This document shows positions 1 to 5,203 of a stretch of DNA of 6,207 nt, piece by piece. This DNA is from an uncultured Acidimicrobiaceae bacterium (lineage in GTDB: Bacteria > Actinomycetota > Acidimicrobiia > Acidimicrobiales > Microtrichaceae): NCBI GenBank assembly GCA_937868025.1, contig CALMLJ010000394.1:1-6207 (forward strand). Direction: 5' to 3'. Position numbers and translations under genes: made by a program. A model generated the notes under the pieces. That model was given only the letters and a program-made list of their open reading frames with translations. It had not been told where the DNA came from and did not search any database. The stretch's first letter is position 1, and every line of letters begins with the position of its first letter.

Positions 1-60
1 CGCGGTGAACACCCACGGCTCCCAGTTGCGATGACTCACGGATTCCACGACCAGCGACAT
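1..60 (-). CDS. Partial N-terminus of a leftward gene of unknown function
   Basis: Read on the minus strand, an ATG at 60-58 opens a frame of 20 codons with no stop before the window edge. It begins MSLVVESV and ends WVFTA. Nearly all third codon positions are G or C, matching the confirmed genes. The start would be divergent from the Rieske gene at 161, leaving a 100-base promoter-sized gap. No clear Shine-Dalgarno sequence is seen, only a weak AGGG about 10 bases upstream. The fragment is too short to assign a family. It could also be a chance open frame, since 20 codons without a stop is unremarkable in DNA this GC-rich. Confidence 0.35.
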   Translation of the reverse strand, partial: MSLVVESVSHRNWEPWVFTA

Positions 61-160
61 GGCCCAACCCTACGAACGCGCCCGGCGCCTCCGACAGGCA
101 CGATCGTGGTCTTCACGCGCACGAAACACACCGGCGACGTCCGGTGGGGACAATGCCTCC
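61..160. promoter_or_regulatory. Probable divergent promoter gap before the first Rieske gene
   Basis: These 100 bases lie between the likely leftward start at 60 and the Rieske start at 161. The frame can be read open back to an ATG at 59, but the translation there is arginine-rich and unlike any Rieske N-terminus, so I treat it as non-coding. GGGGA at 146-150 sits 10 bases before the ATG and can serve as the ribosome binding site. I see no convincing -35/-10 pair. A CGTG-N5-CACG dyad at 105-117 is too short to call an operator. Confidence 0.3.
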
Positions 161-1216
161 ATGCTCCTCACCAACACCACCCAGGAGCTCGGACACTGCT
201 GGCACGTCGTGGCCACGACCGATGAACTCGGGGACGAACCGCTCGGCGTGCTGCTCCTCGGCGAGCCGTGGGTCGTGGTCCGTCTCGACGGGATCGTCCG
301 GGCGTTCGTCGACCGCTGCCCTCACCGCCTCGCGCCCATGTCCGCCGGCACCGTCGTCGCCGGCGAGCACGGCGCGGAGCTGCAGTGCGGCTACCACGGG
401 TGGCGCTTCGACGGAGACGCTCGCTGCACCGCGATCCCGGCGCTGTCCCCCGACGACCACATCCCCGGGCGCGCCCGACTCGTGCCGGCGTTCGGTGTCG
501 CCGAGCGCTACGGCCTGATCTGGATCGCGCCGGAGGAACCGCTCGCCGACCTGCCGACCTTCGACTGGTACGGCGCGGACGGGTACGACTCGGCGATGAC
601 CGAGCTGATGCGCACCCCGGTGTCGGCGGCGCAGCTGGTCGACAACTTCCTCGACGCGGCGCACTTCCCGTTCGTGCACACGGCCACCTTCGGGGTCGAC
701 GAGGCATCGGAGGTCCACGACCGGGGCATCACCCGCGACGGCTGGGCGGTCGAGACGATCTTCGACACCTGGTACCGCAACGGCGACGATCCGCTCGTGG
801 CGACCGGTGAGCACGAGGCGATCCAGCCGCAGGTGCTCACCAAACGTGGGCTCGCGTCGACGACGGTCGTGCTGACCCTCGGCTTCCCCGTGACCGGTGC
901 GACGTTGGCCATCCTCTTCGTGTGCACGCCGGAGACGGCGACGGCGACGCGGGTGTACAAGATGATCTCGCGCAACGACTTCGGTGGTGATGCGGCACGC
1001 ATGGCCGGGGGCGTGGTCGAGGAGGACGAGATCCTCCGCGAGGACCTGTCGATCCTCGAGCGCTACCACGAGATGTCGCTGCACCTCGACCCCCGGGTCG
1101 AGCTGCACACGAAAGCAGACCGTCTCAGCCTGGCGTGGCGGCGGATGATGGCGGAGCTGCTGGACGCGGTCACACCGCCAGTCGACGTGACAGTGCCTTC
1201 CGGTACGCGGCCGTGA
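161..1216 (+). CDS. Rieske [2Fe-2S] non-heme iron oxygenase, alpha-type subunit (copy 1)
   Basis: This is a 351-residue terminal oxygenase, expected to be cytosolic and to insert oxygen or remove an O- or N-alkyl group using electrons from a separate reductase. The N-terminal Rieske domain shows C53-P-H55 and C76-G-Y-H79, the full cluster ligand set. The catalytic domain shows D165-x2-H168-x4-H173, and D295 in the segment LREDLSILE is the likely third iron ligand. Length and order (Rieske near 10-120, catalytic near 145-335) resemble the vanillate O-demethylase (VanA) and N-demethylase type rather than the ~450-residue naphthalene dioxygenase type. The start at 161 is preferred over the in-frame ATG at 59 because it gives a normal family N-terminus (ELGHCWHVVA) and has GGGGA upstream. 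The 3' end overlaps the convergent paralogue at 1170-2222 by 47 bases. Shared motifs with that gene include DPLV-TGEH, RND-GD, and VHT or LHT followed by AD. The family call is firm and the substrate is unknown. Confidence 0.93.
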   Translation: MLLTNTTQELGHCWHVVATTDELGDEPLGVLLLGEPWVVVRLDGIVRAFVDRCPHRLAPMSAGTVVAGEHGAELQCGYHGWRFDGDARCTAIPALSPDDHIPGRARLVPAFGVAERYGLIWIAPEEPLADLPTFDWYGADGYDSAMTELMRTPVSAAQLVDNFLDAAHFPFVHTATFGVDEASEVHDRGITRDGWAVETIFDTWYRNGDDPLVATGEHEAIQPQVLTKRGLASTTVVLTLGFPVTGATLAILFVCTPETATATRVYKMISRNDFGGDAARMAGGVVEEDEILREDLSILERYHEMSLHLDPRVELHTKADRLSLAWRRMMAELLDAVTPPVDVTVPSGTRP

Positions 1217-2222
1217 ACTTGTCGGCCCGGGTGTGGACCTGCGCCGGAAGGTCGAGTGGGAGACCGGGGTCGGCGAGATGCTCGAGGATGGTCAGGTCCT
1301 CGGCGAGCACCGCCATCTCGTAGTCGACTGCGTGGCGAGCAGCCTCGGCGTCTCCCCGGAGGTCGTTGCGGAGCAACACCGTGAACAACGTGGTCCGCTC
1401 GCGCCCGGTGGGTGAGGCCACGACGACGATCGTGTTCTCGACGCCGGTCAACGGCAGCTCGATGCGGAGCCGGCCCGAGAACGGCACCTTCACCGTGTAC
1501 TCCATCACCCGCGGCTGCACGAAGGGGTGCTCACCGGTGTCGACGAGGGGGTCCTCGCGGTTCACGATCTCGTGGGCGTGCCGGAGCCGAAGCGTCCCGG
1601 GCCCGAGGTCATCGGGTTCGGACTCGACGGCGAGGTCGCCCACCTCGGTCGCCTCGTCCGCACCGAACGTGCCGGCGTGGACCACCGGGAAGTGGGCGAT
1701 GTCGAGGAAGTTGTCAATGAACTGCCCGGCCGAGCACCCCACGACGACGTCGGACATCCAGGCGGCGTCGATGCCGACCGCACCCCACTCCGCAACGTCG
1801 ATCGGATCGAAACCGTCGGCGCCGTGGTCGCCGCGGATCCACACCAGGCCGAGCGCGACCTCGTTCGGAACGGTCGGTAGGTCGGCCCTCGACGGGACGG
1901 GCGATTCGCCGATCGCGGGGATGGCGACGCACTCCCCCGTCGGGCCGAACCGCCACCCGTGGTACGGGCAGCGAAGGCACCCCTCGACGATCTCGCCGCG
2001 CGACAGTCGCACACCACGGTGTGGGCACGCGTCGGGGGCCACCGTGACGACACCGCCGATCACGGTCACCACGTACCGGCGGTCGAACAGCTCGGCAGCG
2101 ATCACGCCGTCCTCGGCGGACCCCACACCGCCGTCGGCACCGACCCGGGCGATCGGGTGCCACTGCGACAGCAACGCGGGGTGATCGTTGGTCAGGACGG
2201 CGTTCGTGGTCGGCACGGTCAC
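1170..2222 (-). CDS. Rieske [2Fe-2S] non-heme iron oxygenase, alpha-type subunit (copy 2)
   Basis: This is a 350-residue paralogue of the Rieske oxygenase at 161-1216, with all predicted ligands intact. The cluster is held by C66-P-H68 and C85-P-Y-H88. The mononuclear iron is held by D174-x2-H177-x4-H182 (segment DNFLDIAHFPVVH), with D309 in AEDLTILE as the likely third ligand. The start chosen is a GTG at 2222-2220 whose bases form GTGA with the stop of the upstream phosphoribosyltransferase, indicating translational coupling. The frame stays open back to 2390, but that extension is arginine-rich and lies inside the upstream gene, so I reject it. Family knowledge suggests hydroxylation or demethylation dependent on an outside reductase. 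Two related but diverged copies side by side recall the NdmA/NdmB caffeine N-demethylase pair, where each paralogue has its own position specificity. That comparison is an analogy, not a demonstrated orthology. Confidence 0.93.
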   Translation of the reverse strand: MTVPTTNAVLTNDHPALLSQWHPIARVGADGGVGSAEDGVIAAELFDRRYVVTVIGGVVTVAPDACPHRGVRLSRGEIVEGCLRCPYHGWRFGPTGECVAIPAIGESPVPSRADLPTVPNEVALGLVWIRGDHGADGFDPIDVAEWGAVGIDAAWMSDVVVGCSAGQFIDNFLDIAHFPVVHAGTFGADEATEVGDLAVESEPDDLGPGTLRLRHAHEIVNREDPLVDTGEHPFVQPRVMEYTVKVPFSGRLRIELPLTGVENTIVVVASPTGRERTTLFTVLLRNDLRGDAEAARHAVDYEMAVLAEDLTILEHLADPGLPLDLPAQVHTRADKFTAAYRKALSRRLAV

Positions 2223-2827
2223 TCCCACACCTCCGCCCAGCCGTCGCCGTCGGGCTCGAACCCGGGAATCGATCCGAGCGAGCGGACGAGCGCAGCGTCG
2301 TCGCCCAGCGCCTCCGTCCACGCGCTCCCCTCGACCAGGAGTGCGCCGATGCCGACGACGTTCGCGCCGCCGGAGCGCAACAGCCGGCACCCCGCAGCGA
2401 TCGACCCACCGCTCGCGATGACGTCGTCGACCAACACGACCCGCTTGCCGTCGATGGCCGGCAGCCGCGCCCGGTCGAGACGGAGCACCTGAGCGCTGTC
2501 GGTCGTGATCGAGGTCAGCGGCTCCACGAGGGCGTCACCGAGGTGGATCTTGGGTGTCTTCTGCAGCACGAGGTAGTCGTCGAGCCCGAGTGCCCGGGTC
2601 ACCTCGATCGCAACCGGGATGCCGAGCGTGGCGTTCGTGGCCACGATGTCGGGCTCGAGCGCGGCGAGCTCGAGCGCCAGATCGGCGCCGGCCGTGGCCA
2701 TGAACGAGACCCCACGATCGATCGTCATCAGCAGCGAGATCGCGGCGGACGCGTGCAAGGGGACAAGGGGCAGCTCGACGGATTGCGAGCCGATCCGGAC
2801 GGGGTAGCGGTCGGTGAACGTTGCCAT
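2219..2827 (-). CDS. Type I phosphoribosyltransferase, purine (adenine/xanthine) type
   Basis: This 202-residue protein is expected to transfer 5-phosphoribose from PRPP to a free base, or to run a related PRPP-binding reaction, in the cytosol. The PRPP-binding signature is clear at residues 129-143 (RVVLVDDVIASGGSI), with the acidic pair D134-D135 and a GGS turn. Upstream, residues 59-73 (PDIVATNATLGIPVA) and 89-93 (QKTPK) correspond to the substrate and flexible-loop regions of adenine and xanthine phosphoribosyltransferases. Length is near that of xanthine phosphoribosyltransferase. There is no N-terminal DNA-binding domain of the PurR kind. ATG at 2827 gives a natural family start, although no good Shine-Dalgarno precedes it. 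A longer open frame back to 3190 overlaps the divergent amidohydrolase and is rejected. It is first in a leftward two-gene operon with the Rieske gene. Which base it uses cannot be read from the sequence. Confidence 0.85.
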   Translation of the reverse strand: MATFTDRYPVRIGSQSVELPLVPLHASAAISLLMTIDRGVSFMATAGADLALELAALEPDIVATNATLGIPVAIEVTRALGLDDYLVLQKTPKIHLGDALVEPLTSITTDSAQVLRLDRARLPAIDGKRVVLVDDVIASGGSIAAGCRLLRSGGANVVGIGALLVEGSAWTEALGDDAALVRSLGSIPGFEPDGDGWAEVWE

Positions 2828-2833
2828 CGGGCG
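2824..2833. repeat. Direct repeat CCATCGGGCG, copy A
   Basis: This 10-base word recurs exactly at 2908-2917. Copy A includes the reverse complement of the phosphoribosyltransferase start codon (2825-2827), so part of it is constrained by coding. With a preceding TTG, the match is TTG-CCATCGGGCG here against TTGA-CCATCGGGCG at copy B. Confidence 0.45.
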
Positions 2834-2903
2834 AAGGTAACGAAGCCGATCGCGCCGTTGTCGACCGCTCCGTGAATGGCGTGTGAACAGGTGCCCGAGT
2901 GCC

Positions 2904-2922
2904 TTGACCATCGGGCGGTCAA
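2904..2922. promoter_or_regulatory. Perfect inverted repeat TTGACC-N7-GGTCAA, candidate operator
   Basis: The arms 2904-2909 and 2917-2922 are exact reverse complements separated by ATCGGGC. The 19-base site lies 18 bases before the amidohydrolase ATG and ends just short of its ribosome binding site. A dimeric repressor bound here could block transcription or, as a weak hairpin, affect initiation. Size and symmetry suit a small homodimeric regulator, but no regulator gene is present in the window to match it with. Confidence 0.45.
2908..2917. repeat. Direct repeat CCATCGGGCG, copy B
   Basis: This is the second exact copy of the word at 2824-2833. It lies inside the dyad at 2904-2922 and covers its whole spacer. 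The copies are 84 bases apart start to start, close to eight turns of B-DNA, so proteins bound at both would face the same side. Chance recurrence cannot be excluded. Confidence 0.45.
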
Positions 2923-2924
2923 CC

Positions 2925-2930
2925 GGGAGA
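2925..2930 (+). promoter_or_regulatory. Ribosome binding site of the amidohydrolase
   Basis: GGGAGA lies 10 bases before the ATG at 2941 and fixes that start. It begins two bases after the dyad at 2904-2922, so occupancy of the dyad would be expected to affect this gene. Confidence 0.55.
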
Positions 2931-2940
2931 TTGGCCTCAG

Positions 2941-4299
2941 ATGTCCACGATCCTGATCCGCAATGCGACCGTTCTCCCGATGTCCGGCACCCGCCAGGTG
3001 TTCGATCCGGGTTCCGTTCTGTTCGACGGCACGACCATCGTGGCCGTCGGCCCCGTCGACGAGATCGACGCCCATCCGCTCGCCGCCGGCGCCGAGGTCG
3101 TCGACGCCACCGGCCACGCCGTGCTCCCCGGCCTCCACAACTGCCACATGCACTCCGGGCTCCTTCGGGGAACCGCCGAGTCGATGTCACTGTGGGACTG
3201 GCTCGAGGCCTACGTCGATCCGGCCCACAAGGCGATGACCCCCGAGATCGCCAAGGCGGCGAGCCTCGTCGCCTACACCGAGAACCTGCGGTTCGGGAAC
3301 ACCTCGGTCATGGACATGTGGCGCTTCATGGAAGGCTCGGCCGAGGCCGCTGCCGCCGTCGGCATCCGGGCGACGCTCGTGCCCTACGTCGCCGACGAGC
3401 CGGGCTACGACTACTTCGAAACCCTCGACTCCAACCTGTCGCTCCTCAAGAGCCACCGCACGGCGTCAGACGGCCGGGTGCGTGCGTGGGTCGGGCTCGA
3501 ACACCTCCTCTACTGCTCCCCCACCTGCTTTCGCGACGCCATGGCGCTTGCTGAGGAGTACGACACCGGGCTGCACACCCACAGCTCGGAGTCGATCTGG
3601 GAGGTCCAGCAGTCGTTGTCTCGATTCGGCCGGCGGCCGATCGAGGAGTTCTTCAACCGCGGCATCCTGTCGGAGCGCACGGTCGTCGCGCACTGCGTCT
3701 GGCTCGACGATCGTGAGATCGAGCTGATGGCCCAGACGGGGACGTCGGCCGTGCACTGCCCGTGCTCGAACATGAAGCTGGCATCGGGTCCGGCCCGGGT
3801 GCGAGACATGCGCGCCGCCGGCATCGCGTTCGGCCTCGGCAGCGACGGCGAGAAGGAGAACAACAACCTCGACCTCTTCGAGGAGATGAAGTTCGCGTCG
3901 CTGCTGCAGAAGGTGTCGACGCTCGACCCCACCATCGGCGACCCGTGGGAGGTCCTCACGATGGCCACCATCGAGGGCGCCAAGGCCCTCGGCCTCGACG
4001 ACGTGACCGGCTCGCTCGAAGCGGGCAAGCGGGCCGACATCGTGATGGTCGACCTCGGCTCCATCAAGTTCGTCCCGACCTTCACCGCGGCCAACGGCAA
4101 TGGCGCCAACTTCAACGTGGCCGCACACCTCGTGTTCACCGCCAACGGCGACGACGTCGACTCGGTGTGGGTCGACGGCGTGCGACTCGTCGAGGGCCGC
4201 ACGATCCGAAGCGTCGACGAGGCGTCGGTCATCGCGACCGGCCAGGCCGCCGCCGAGGAACTGTTCGAACGACGGGCTGCCGTCCTCGCAGCGCAATGA
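2941..4299 (+). CDS. TRZ/ATZ-type amidohydrolase (aminohydrolase/deaminase superfamily)
   Basis: This 452-residue cytosolic metallohydrolase is expected to remove an amino or alkylamino group from a purine-, pterin-, triazine- or nucleoside-like substrate. The N-terminal beta domain (1-60) leads to the metal motif H69-M-H71 in GLHNCHMHSGLLRG. Further expected active-site residues are H214 and E217 in LHTHSSES, H251 in VVAHCVWL, the substrate-loop segment HCPCSNMKLASG (272-283), and metal-ligand D302 in GLGSDGEKENNN. The C-terminal segment GSLEAGKRADIVMVDL (357-372) is typical of the family. Length is normal for AtzB, TrzN and the S-adenosylhomocysteine/methylthioadenosine deaminase group. All catalytic positions look intact. 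It opens the rightward operon, divergent from the phosphoribosyltransferase, which supports a nitrogen-heterocycle substrate. Guanine deaminase, 8-oxoguanine deaminase and s-triazine hydrolase activities cannot be told apart by eye. Confidence 0.92.
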   Translation: MSTILIRNATVLPMSGTRQVFDPGSVLFDGTTIVAVGPVDEIDAHPLAAGAEVVDATGHAVLPGLHNCHMHSGLLRGTAESMSLWDWLEAYVDPAHKAMTPEIAKAASLVAYTENLRFGNTSVMDMWRFMEGSAEAAAAVGIRATLVPYVADEPGYDYFETLDSNLSLLKSHRTASDGRVRAWVGLEHLLYCSPTCFRDAMALAEEYDTGLHTHSSESIWEVQQSLSRFGRRPIEEFFNRGILSERTVVAHCVWLDDREIELMAQTGTSAVHCPCSNMKLASGPARVRDMRAAGIAFGLGSDGEKENNNLDLFEEMKFASLLQKVSTLDPTIGDPWEVLTMATIEGAKALGLDDVTGSLEAGKRADIVMVDLGSIKFVPTFTAANGNGANFNVAAHLVFTANGDDVDSVWVDGVRLVEGRTIRSVDEASVIATGQAAAEELFERRAAVLAAQ

Positions 4300-4300
4300 C

Positions 4301-4336
4301 ATGAACCACGAGACCGACACCAAGAGACAGGACTGA
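4301..4336 (+). CDS. Possible 11-codon leader ORF between amidohydrolase and diiron gene
   Basis: ATG at 4301 opens MNHETDTKRQD and stops with TGA at 4334-4336, one base before the diiron gene's ATG. It starts one base after the amidohydrolase TGA, so both junctions read TGACATG (4297-4303 and 4334-4340). This could let ribosomes pass step by step from one gene to the next. It has no Shine-Dalgarno of its own beyond coding sequence, and its peptide resembles nothing I know. It may simply be spacer DNA carrying the AGGA site at 4329-4332 for the next gene. Confidence 0.15.
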   Translation: MNHETDTKRQD

Positions 4337-4337
4337 C

Positions 4338-5078
4338 ATGGGATTGGCCAACGACCGGGTGGACCTCCTGGAGCACGGCGAGATCGGTGAGGAGGCCTCA
4401 CCGGACGAATCGACGTTCTGGGACGAGATGGTCGAGCACATCGAGCAGCGGCGGGCGGCCACCGTCGACCCCGAGGAGGCGTCGTTCTTCAACCGACCGC
4501 TGTCGGAGCGCGAGCTGGTCGAATGGCTGTCGTTCCAGGCGTACTACGAGCTGCGGGCCTGCCAGTTCATCGGCGGGTGGCTGGCGACCACCCCCGAGAC
4601 CGACGCCATGGTGCTGCTCGCACAACAGGTCGAGGACGAGGGCAACCACTACGAGTACTGCATGCGCGCCCTCGCTCGGCGCGGCGTCACGTCGCTCGAC
4701 AACTGGACGCCGGAGCCCGAGTGGGAGGAGTGGATCGACGCCTGGTACCCGTCGGGTGCGGACACGATCGAACGGGTCGCGGCCCACAACCTCACCGGCG
4801 AACTCGGCGCGTGCCAAGCGTTCCTGCAGATCAGCCCACGTCTCCCCGACGACGTGCGCAAGGCCTTCGACCGGATCATCCCCGACGAGCAGTTCCACAT
4901 GAAGCTCGGCCGCAAGATCATCCAGAAGTACTGCGTCACCGACGACGACCGCGCCCGAGTGCTCGCCCGCGTCGACCGCACCTTCGAGCTCGAGCAGGCC
5001 GGACGCCTCGCCTACAACCGCCGCATGGCCCGGCTCGGCATCGCCGACGCCGACGACGCCCAGTTGCCGATGCCGTGA
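4338..5078 (+). CDS. Ferritin-like diiron carboxylate protein, probable oxygenase
   Basis: This 246-residue, mostly helical soluble protein has the complete four-helix diiron ligand pattern: E71 in AYYELRAC, E101-G-N-H104, E155 in LTGELGAC, and E184-Q-F-H187. The E, ExxH, E, ExxH spacing is that of bacterial multicomponent monooxygenases, ribonucleotide reductase R2 and the PaaA/BoxB oxygenases. It therefore likely activates oxygen at a diiron centre rather than storing iron. I cannot place it in a named subfamily. A phenylacetyl-CoA-epoxidase-like (PaaA/PaaC) relationship is possible but unproven, and none of the usual partner subunits is visible. There is no signal peptide or membrane segment. 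AGGA at 4329-4332, five bases before the ATG, supports the start. It lies 38 bases after the amidohydrolase and 44 bases before the next possible start, so co-transcription is likely. Confidence 0.8.
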   Translation: MGLANDRVDLLEHGEIGEEASPDESTFWDEMVEHIEQRRAATVDPEEASFFNRPLSERELVEWLSFQAYYELRACQFIGGWLATTPETDAMVLLAQQVEDEGNHYEYCMRALARRGVTSLDNWTPEPEWEEWIDAWYPSGADTIERVAAHNLTGELGACQAFLQISPRLPDDVRKAFDRIIPDEQFHMKLGRKIIQKYCVTDDDRARVLARVDRTFELEQAGRLAYNRRMARLGIADADDAQLPMP

Positions 5079-5105
5079 GCCGAGCCACCGCCTGAACCAC
5101 CGACC

Positions 5106-5112
5106 GGAGGAA
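5106..5112 (+). promoter_or_regulatory. Upstream ribosome binding site for an alternative start at 5123
   Basis: GGAGGAA lies 10 bases before an ATG at 5123 that is in frame with the 2-oxoglutarate oxygenase. Use of this start would add 27 residues beginning MSSPALNS, rich in proline, serine and arginine. It competes with the site at 5190-5195 for deciding the real start. Confidence 0.45.
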
Positions 5113-5189
5113 CCCTTCGCCGATGAGCAGCCCCGCACTCAACAGCCTGATCGTCGCCAACCCCTTCCGCCCTGCGTTTCGTCCGTCCC

Positions 5190-5195
5190 GGAGGT
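5190..5195 (+). promoter_or_regulatory. Ribosome binding site for the preferred start at 5204
   Basis: GGAGGT lies eight bases before the ATG at 5204, a near-ideal Shine-Dalgarno arrangement, and that ATG yields the usual N-terminus of the oxygenase family. This favours 5204 over 5123. Confidence 0.6.
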
Positions 5196-5203
5196 CACCC
5201 ACG

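Larger units (their letters stand above)
2828..2940. promoter_or_regulatory. Divergent control region between the two operons
   Basis: These 113 bases separate the leftward phosphoribosyltransferase-Rieske pair from the rightward amidohydrolase operon and must carry both promoters. The stretch holds a perfect dyad at 2904-2922, a 10-base repeat with copies at its two ends (2824-2833 and 2908-2917), and two GTGAA words at 2872-2876 and 2883-2887, 11 bases apart. No strong -35/-10 pair stands out. TTGACC of the dyad could act as a -35 element, but the matching -10 would lie only about 10 bases before the ATG. Shared regulation of both operons from this region is inferred from the layout. Confidence 0.6.

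Noticed and set aside
105..117. CGTG-N5-CACG dyad upstream of the first Rieske gene
   Set aside because: Four-base arms in GC-rich DNA are expected by chance.
59..160. N-terminal extension of the first Rieske gene from an in-frame ATG at 59
   Set aside because: The extra 34 residues are arginine- and serine-rich with no Rieske character, while ATG at 161 has a GGGGA site and gives the normal family N-terminus.
113..1108. 331-codon minus-strand open frame opposite the first Rieske gene
   Set aside because: It is a GC-driven antisense shadow: rich in Arg, Val, His and Asp, no recognisable motif, and the plus strand holds a complete Rieske enzyme.
2223..2390. N-terminal extension of the leftward Rieske gene back to 2390
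   Set aside because: It lies wholly inside the phosphoribosyltransferase gene, is arginine-rich, and the GTG at 2222 fits both homology and the GTGA coupling.
2872..2887. Two GTGAA words 11 bases apart in the divergent control region
   Set aside because: Five-base words are too short to claim as sites without conservation data; mentioned only under the control region.
2828..3190. N-terminal extension of the phosphoribosyltransferase back to 3190
   Set aside because: It would overlap the divergent amidohydrolase start and all of the control region, and its translation is low-complexity arginine-rich sequence.
3466..4401. Long minus-strand open frames opposite the amidohydrolase
   Set aside because: Compositional shadows of the intact amidohydrolase with no motif of their own.
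4398..5138. 246-codon minus-strand open frame opposite the diiron gene
   Set aside because: Its length happens to equal that of the diiron protein, but its translation lacks motifs and the plus-strand frame carries a full diiron ligand set.
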